From Anaerolineales bacterium (GTDB lineage: Bacteria; Chloroflexota; Anaerolineae; Anaerolineales; Villigracilaceae), in the NCBI GenBank assembly GCA_020634885.1, contig JACKAW010000011.1, positions 1 through 64,000 of the forward strand: a stretch of 64,000 nt of DNA, written 5' to 3'. The notes below the pieces were generated by a model. The model had not been told where the DNA came from and did not search any database. It saw only the letters and a program-made list of their open reading frames with translations. The translations under genes and the position numbers were made by a program. This document shows positions 59,414 through 64,000 of this stretch, in pieces. Every line of letters begins with the position of its first letter. The first letter of the stretch is position 1.

Positions 59414-59837
59414 GGCAAATTTCTCCTTTCTTTTAGATTTCCCAAAACAATGTATTGGGATGTTTTTATTTTACATCATATAAAAAATTACGCAAGAAAA
59501 AAAAAGCCCATTCCTTAACAGTTATGTTAGCCCTAACAAACAAATTTTGAAGGCAAAACTGTCACACAGAAATGCGTTCAAAGCGTTTAAACTGACGAAA
59601 ATCCCCCATAAAACCCGATAACAACCCTCTATAAATTGTCGTACAAATTTAGGGAATGCCCGTCAGTAAAGAAGTACAATAAGAAGATAGGGCAATAAAA
59701 AGCCGTGAACTTTTCAAATATCCGGTGGTCTGGGGAACTTCATAATTGGCAGTCTGCCATGTGTGTGTCACAGCCACGAAGAAACGCTGCGTTATGTTGA
59801 TCTCCACGACCTAATCACCTATTCTTTTGGAAACCTT
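59414..59837. other. 424-bp spacer between the pilin gene and hutI
   Basis: No gene seen. On the minus strand a promoter for the pilin gene is visible: TTGCGT (59495-59490) and TAAAAT (59473-59468) with a 16-nt spacer, leaving a 54-nt leader. The middle part is A+T-rich without clear structure. The sequence tatccggtggtct at 59719-59731 repeats one at 19164-19176. Confidence 0.5.
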
Positions 59838-61112
59838 ATGCTCATACATTCAGCCTCTCAACTCCTTACCCTTGCCGGTGGACCCCAGCGCGGAAAAGCC
59901 CTCGGAACGCTTGGCGTTATCCCCAATGGCGCAGTCGTCATTCGTGATGAAAAAATTCTTGCAGTTGGCAACACCGAGGAATTGCGTAACGCTTACCCCG
60001 ATGAGCCCACGCTTGATGCAGGCAAGTGTGTAGTTATGCCTGGGTTTGTAGACCCGCACACACACCTTATTTGGGCAGGTGACCGTGCAGACGAATTCGA
60101 AAAGAAAATGGCGGGAACACCCTATCTAGACATTCTGGCGGCAGGAGGGGGGATTCTCTCCACGGTAAAAGCCACACGCACAGCCAGTATTGAGACCCTT
60201 ATCGCTGAAACACGTCCGCGAATGCTGCGCATGTTCCGCAATGGGACGACAACAGCCGAGGCAAAAACTGGTTATGGTTTGCAAACCGCCACAGAGTTAC
60301 GCCTTCTCAAAGCCCTGCTCACCCTTAATGACGAAAGCCCAATGGACCTTGTCTTGACCTTCCTTGGCGCACATGCCATTGCCCCCGAGTATAAAGATAA
60401 TCCGCAGGGGTATGCCGATGAAGTGACTCATACCATGCTGCCCATGCTTCGGGAGTGGTGGCAAACCCACGCTCCACACCATTCCCTGCCCTTTGTGGAT
60501 GTCTTTTGCGAGACAAAAGCATTCACGCTTGAACAATCGCGCCAGATCCTAACCCGTGCCGGAGAACTGGGCTTCCCGCTCAAGATCCATGCCGATGAAT
60601 TCGACAACCTTGGCGGAGCTTCGCTTGCAGCGGAGTTAAAGGCAGCGTCGGCAGACCACCTTGTGGTTACGTCTGATGCGGATATTGAGGCGCTGGGAAA
60701 ATCCGATACTGTAGCGGTCGCCCTGCCATGCACACCCTTCGGTTTGGCAGAACCACACTACACCCCCGCAAAGAAATTACTGGAAGCAAACGCCTTGCTT
60801 GCTGTTGCCACTGATTGCAACCCCGGCACCACCTGGAACGAGTCGATGCAGTTTGCCATTGCATTGGCGTGTCGTTATATGAAGCTGACCCCTGCACAGG
60901 CAATTGCCGCTGCCACCATCAACTCGGCGCACGCTATTCGCAAAGCAGATGAAATCGGTTCGATAGAAGTTGGCAAGCAGGCGGATCTTCTCATTCTTTC
61001 CGTTAACGATTACCGACAAGTTGGGTATCGCTACGGGACGAATCTTGTCAAACAGGTTATCAAACGCGGGCAAGTTTATTCTGTAGACATGGGTTATTAC
61101 CGAACGGCATAG
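59838..61112 (+). CDS. hutI: Imidazolonepropionase
   Basis: A 424-residue amidohydrolase that opens 4-imidazolone-5-propionate to N-formimino-glutamate in histidine breakdown. Metal-site and substrate motifs are PGFVDPHTHLIWAGDR near 62-77, GTTTAEAKTGYGL near 137 (the Hut-specific loop), KIHADEFDNLGGASLA near 250 and ATDCNPGTTW near 325 (metal Asp). The length is normal. ATG 59838 gives the usual N-terminus; the frame continues upstream without support. Other hut genes are absent here, and the neighbours are a diguanylate cyclase and arginase. Confidence 0.93.
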   Translation: MLIHSASQLLTLAGGPQRGKALGTLGVIPNGAVVIRDEKILAVGNTEELRNAYPDEPTLDAGKCVVMPGFVDPHTHLIWAGDRADEFEKKMAGTPYLDILAAGGGILSTVKATRTASIETLIAETRPRMLRMFRNGTTTAEAKTGYGLQTATELRLLKALLTLNDESPMDLVLTFLGAHAIAPEYKDNPQGYADEVTHTMLPMLREWWQTHAPHHSLPFVDVFCETKAFTLEQSRQILTRAGELGFPLKIHADEFDNLGGASLAAELKAASADHLVVTSDADIEALGKSDTVAVALPCTPFGLAEPHYTPAKKLLEANALLAVATDCNPGTTWNESMQFAIALACRYMKLTPAQAIAAATINSAHAIRKADEIGSIEVGKQADLLILSVNDYRQVGYRYGTNLVKQVIKRGQVYSVDMGYYRTA

Positions 61113-61115
61113 AAG

Positions 61116-62771
61116 ATGATACCGACACCCTGGCTTATTTTTGCAATCATTCTATTTATCAGCACAGCAGTTGCCATTACCCTTGCAAGTATTTTAATTT
61201 ACAGAATTCAAAAACCGGGTATTCGCTCAATATTTGCAACATTAGCTTCTCTGGCGGTCTGGTCATTTGGCTATGCCATGACCGTTATCATGCCGTCTGA
61301 GGCTGATAAACTTTTCTGGCTGCGGGTGGAGAACGTAGGCATTCAACTCGCGCCTGTGTTCTGGTTTGTCTTTTCGTTCAAATATGCACACAACGACCAA
61401 TGGCTTACTGGCAAGCCGATCATGCTGGCTTTTTACTTCATACCAATCGCATCACTTGCTTGTGTTTTTTCGGATACTTTTTTTCACTTGTATTACACCT
61501 CGACAAAAGTGGCAACACCGACGGGGGGACCGTTCATCATTAGCCGTGGACCCATGTATTGGGTAACTCTTGTATATAGTTATTCACTGTACACTTTTGG
61601 GTTGATCGTACTGATCAGGCGTTTTTTACGCTTGCGAAGGTTTTATCGCAGGCAAATGCCGTATCTAATCGCCGCAGTCCTCATCCCCTTTTCATTAAAT
61701 ATCTTGTACCAGGTTGCGCCCGAGGTTTTACCTTTGCTGCCTGCGCCTGTAGATCTTACCCCGCTTGCCTTCACAATTACCGCCGTGCTGCTCGTCGTTG
61801 GAATCTTCGGTTTTCACTCAATAGATGTTGTTCCCATTGCCCGTGATACGGTTATGGAACATATTCCTGAAATGGTATTCGTGCTGGACGAGAAAGATCG
61901 GATCATTGATGCGAATGCAGTGGCGCAAAAATGGCTTGGCAAGCCTTTGCAGGAAATTTCCGGCAGGGAGCCGATTGAAGTTTTTGAAAAATGGCCCCAA
62001 TTACTGCAACGCTTCTTCTTTTTGGAAGAGGCGCGTGATGAAATTGAAATTCCCGGCGACCCGCCGCGCATTTTGGAAACCATCATTACGCCCATCCATA
62101 ATCGTCAACAGAAGATCGAAGGACGTGTGATCCTTGCCTATGACATTACCGACCGAAAGAACCTGGAAAAAGAACTAAAAAGAACGAATGAAACCTTACA
62201 GGAACAGTTGGATGAAAATGAGCGCTTGCGCCTGCAATTACAAGAACAAGCCATCCGCGACCCGCTTACGGGGGTGTTCAACCGCCGCTATTTTGCAGAA
62301 GCATTGGATAATGAAACTGCCCGCTCCATTCGCGAAAAGGTTCCTTTTTCTCTCATCATTTTGGATGTGGATCATTTCAAGAAAACCAACGATACCTACG
62401 GGCACAAATGCGGCGATGTTGTTCTTCGATCACTTGCGGAATTCTTATTGCAGCATACCCGCCGTAGTGATATTGTCTGCCGGTTTGGCGGCGAAGAATT
62501 CGTTATTTTGATGCCAGATGCCTCGGTTGAATCTGCGAAAGAACGCGCGGAATTTTTCAGGCGTGAGTTTATGCAGCATGTTCACCAGTGCGGTGAACTT
62601 GAGATCAAATCCACTTTTTCGGCGGGGGTGGCTTCTTTCCCGATACACTCAGATTCAGGGGAAATTCTGCTTGGGTTGGCAGACCAAGCCCTTTATGAGT
62701 CAAAAGAGGCGGGGCGTAACCGTGTCACCGTTTATTCGCCAACCACGGCAATATCCAACGCCAAAAGCTAA
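61116..62771 (+). CDS. Diguanylate cyclase with 7TM sensor and PAS domain
   Basis: A 551-residue membrane enzyme that makes cyclic di-GMP from two GTP. Residues about 5-230 carry seven helices of the HisKA_7TM type. A PAS domain lies near 245-360 (MEHIPEMVFVLDEKDRIIDAN), a coiled coil near 345-390, and the GGDEF domain near 390-545. That domain begins DPLTGVFNRRYF, has ILDVDHFKKTNDTYGH, and its active-site loop reads RFGGEEF, so it should be active. No inhibitory RxxD site is obvious five residues before the loop. It starts 3 nt after hutI. Confidence 0.93.
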   Translation: MIPTPWLIFAIILFISTAVAITLASILIYRIQKPGIRSIFATLASLAVWSFGYAMTVIMPSEADKLFWLRVENVGIQLAPVFWFVFSFKYAHNDQWLTGKPIMLAFYFIPIASLACVFSDTFFHLYYTSTKVATPTGGPFIISRGPMYWVTLVYSYSLYTFGLIVLIRRFLRLRRFYRRQMPYLIAAVLIPFSLNILYQVAPEVLPLLPAPVDLTPLAFTITAVLLVVGIFGFHSIDVVPIARDTVMEHIPEMVFVLDEKDRIIDANAVAQKWLGKPLQEISGREPIEVFEKWPQLLQRFFFLEEARDEIEIPGDPPRILETIITPIHNRQQKIEGRVILAYDITDRKNLEKELKRTNETLQEQLDENERLRLQLQEQAIRDPLTGVFNRRYFAEALDNETARSIREKVPFSLIILDVDHFKKTNDTYGHKCGDVVLRSLAEFLLQHTRRSDIVCRFGGEEFVILMPDASVESAKERAEFFRREFMQHVHQCGELEIKSTFSAGVASFPIHSDSGEILLGLADQALYESKEAGRNRVTVYSPTTAISNAKS

Positions 62772-62807
62772 TCCATCCATTTTAGAAAAAATCAGGAGAT
62801 TACCAAC

Positions 62808-63710
62808 ATGCAAATCGATATTATCGGCGTACCCATTGATCTTGGCGCAGACCGGCGCGGGGTGGATATGGGACCCAGTGCCATTCGGTACGCGCATTTA
62901 CAAAAGAAAATTGAAGACCTCGGACACACGGTTCATGATGAAGGTAATGTTGAAGTGCCCATTGCCGAAATGTGCAAGATCACCAACCCAAAATTAAAAT
63001 ACATTGATTGCATCGTGCCCATGTCGCGGCGCGTTTCGGGGGCGGTATCCACTTCGATACAGGCGGGTAATTTTCCTCTGGTGATCGGGGGCGATCATTC
63101 GCTTTCGATTGGCTCGGTTCGCGGCGCGGCACGCAACCGCAAGGTTGGTGTGATATGGGTGGATGCCCATGCCGATTTCAACACTGCCGAAACCACGCCA
63201 TCGGGCAATATTCATGGCATGTCTTTGGCGGCTCTGTGCGGGCTGGGCGATAAAAGCCTTGTTCAGTTATGGGATGAGTCCACCCCCGTTATCGATCCAA
63301 AGAAAGTTGCCATCATCGGCGCGCGCGACCTTGATGAAGGGGAGAAAAGAAATTTGCGTGAAGCGGGCGCCATGGTGATGGGCATGGAACAAATTGACCG
63401 ATACGGCATGGTGGCGTGTCTTGAAAAAGCCATTGCGCGTGTCAGCAGCGATGTGGATGGAATCTACCTTTCACTTGATCTTGATTCGCTCGACCCCGAA
63501 CACGCGCCGGGTGTGGGAACACCCGTGCCTGCCGGGCTGACCCAGCGTGAAGCGCACCTTGCCTGCGAAATGATCGGTGAAACCGGCAAACTTATTGGCA
63601 TGGATGTTGTTGAGGTTAACCCCATTCTTGATGTACAAAACCGCACTGCTCTGCTCGCCGTCGATTTTGCGCTCTCGGCGCTGGGTCGTCGCATTTGGAA
63701 AGGAATCTAA
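62808..63710 (+). CDS. rocF: Arginase
   Basis: A 300-residue ureohydrolase that splits L-arginine into ornithine and urea at a di-manganese site. Metal ligands are in GGDHSLSIGS near 97, VDAHADFNT near 122 (Asp, His, Asp) and SLDLDSLDPEHAPGVGTP near 222 (Asp, Asp). The N-terminal IDIIGVPIDLGADRRGVDMGPSAIR block (in part) is arginase-type rather than agmatinase-type. The manganese need is of interest beside the Mn riboswitch 5 kb away, though no link is shown. GGAG is present before ATG 62808. The next gene overlaps its stop by one base. Confidence 0.94.
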   Translation: MQIDIIGVPIDLGADRRGVDMGPSAIRYAHLQKKIEDLGHTVHDEGNVEVPIAEMCKITNPKLKYIDCIVPMSRRVSGAVSTSIQAGNFPLVIGGDHSLSIGSVRGAARNRKVGVIWVDAHADFNTAETTPSGNIHGMSLAALCGLGDKSLVQLWDESTPVIDPKKVAIIGARDLDEGEKRNLREAGAMVMGMEQIDRYGMVACLEKAIARVSSDVDGIYLSLDLDSLDPEHAPGVGTPVPAGLTQREAHLACEMIGETGKLIGMDVVEVNPILDVQNRTALLAVDFALSALGRRIWKGI

Positions 63711-64000
63711 TGAAGCCTGATATTTCTGATCTTGAACGCCTTGCCCGTGGAGCGGGCGCCATTCTTAAAGAGGGATACAACAAAGAGCACACGGTTCATT
63801 ACAAAGGAGAAATTGATCTTGTTACTGAAAGCGATCATGCCTCTGAAGCCTTTCTACTTGGCGAGATAAAATCCGCATTCCCGGGCGGGCATATCCTCGC
63901 CGAAGAAAGCGGAAGTATTCAAGGCAGCAATGAAGATATTTGGTACATCGACCCGCTCGATGGCACGGTCAATTACGCGCACCATGTTCCCATTTTTTGC
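63710..64000 (+). CDS. Inositol monophosphatase family protein, 3' end outside the window
   Basis: The first 97 codons of an IMPase/SuhB-type enzyme, cut by the window end. Marks of the family are KGEIDLVTESDHASE near 32-46, AEES near 64 (metal Glu) and the signature WYIDPLDGTVNYAHHVP near 77-93 with its metal Asp residues. These phosphatases act on inositol-1-phosphate, PAP or fructose-1,6-bisphosphate, and the missing part prevents a finer call. ATG overlaps the arginase stop (TAATG), so the genes are coupled. Confidence 0.9.
   Translation, partial: MKPDISDLERLARGAGAILKEGYNKEHTVHYKGEIDLVTESDHASEAFLLGEIKSAFPGGHILAEESGSIQGSNEDIWYIDPLDGTVNYAHHVPIFC

Overview
The window looks like a chromosomal contig of a member of Chloroflexota, most probably class Anaerolineae. 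This is inferred from gene content, not from a marker rRNA: a DUF1501/DUF1800 pair, Pro/Thr-rich lipoproteins with NBR1-type Ig and CAP domains, a giant SdrD-B/DUF11 surface protein ending in a sortase domain, a DPPR-synthase-like UbiA next to mevalonate kinase, and an orphan Flp pilin. Genes are tightly packed on both strands. Many unit ends carry strong bidirectional hairpin terminators. Several genes have a TANAAT box 6-8 nt before their ATG, which suggests leaderless mRNAs. No rRNA, tRNA or CRISPR array was seen.

Layout. 0-7.6 kb: housekeeping genes (coaBC, phosphoesterase, DUF4349 lipoprotein, rsmG, cupin, cytochrome b561, ssb), then an operon of DUF3467, a translin/Trax-like protein, a membrane protein and a DNPH1-like nucleotide hydrolase. 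7.7-15.5 kb: a GAF regulator and a histidine kinase, both with degenerate receiver domains; a glycosyltransferase, a degenerate Zn-ribbon methylase-like protein, a CAP lipoprotein and an SGNH lipoprotein. 15.6-20.9 kb: DUF1501, DUF1800, two paralogous membrane proteins and an ECF sigma/anti-sigma pair, in a stretch full of heptanucleotide repeats. 20.9-29.8 kb: one 2967-residue cell-surface protein. 29.9-36 kb: a 747-bp spacer with a fossil copy of the CAP/SGNH locus, a small secreted protein, a PD40 protein, a 693-residue orphan and an ATP-grasp enzyme. 35.8-42.4 kb: folB/folE, yebC, ruvC, a 20-codon mini-gene, a MITE, an ABC-2 exporter and ruvA. 42.4-45.1 kb: a PepSY / small membrane protein / ApbE / ferric-reductase-like operon. 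45.2-53.2 kb: C39-TPR protein, SbcD-like nuclease, MFS, mevalonate kinase and UbiA, tlyA, zinc-ribbon protein. 53.3-54.2 kb: an IS5-family element whose transposase needs a -1 frameshift. 54.3-57.4 kb: a P-type ATPase behind a yybP-ykoY (manganese) riboswitch. 57.4-64 kb: membrane protein, MFS, Flp pilin, hutI, a diguanylate cyclase, arginase and a truncated inositol-monophosphatase-family gene.

The themes that tie genes together are cell-surface display (giant adhesin, lipoproteins, pilin), extracytoplasmic redox or flavin chemistry (PepSY-ApbE-ferric reductase), recombination and repair (ruvA, ruvC, sbcD, ssb) and amino-acid catabolism (hutI, arginase). Small repeats of several families (heptamer arrays, palindromes, MITEs) are spread through the intergenic space and in places run into coding sequence.
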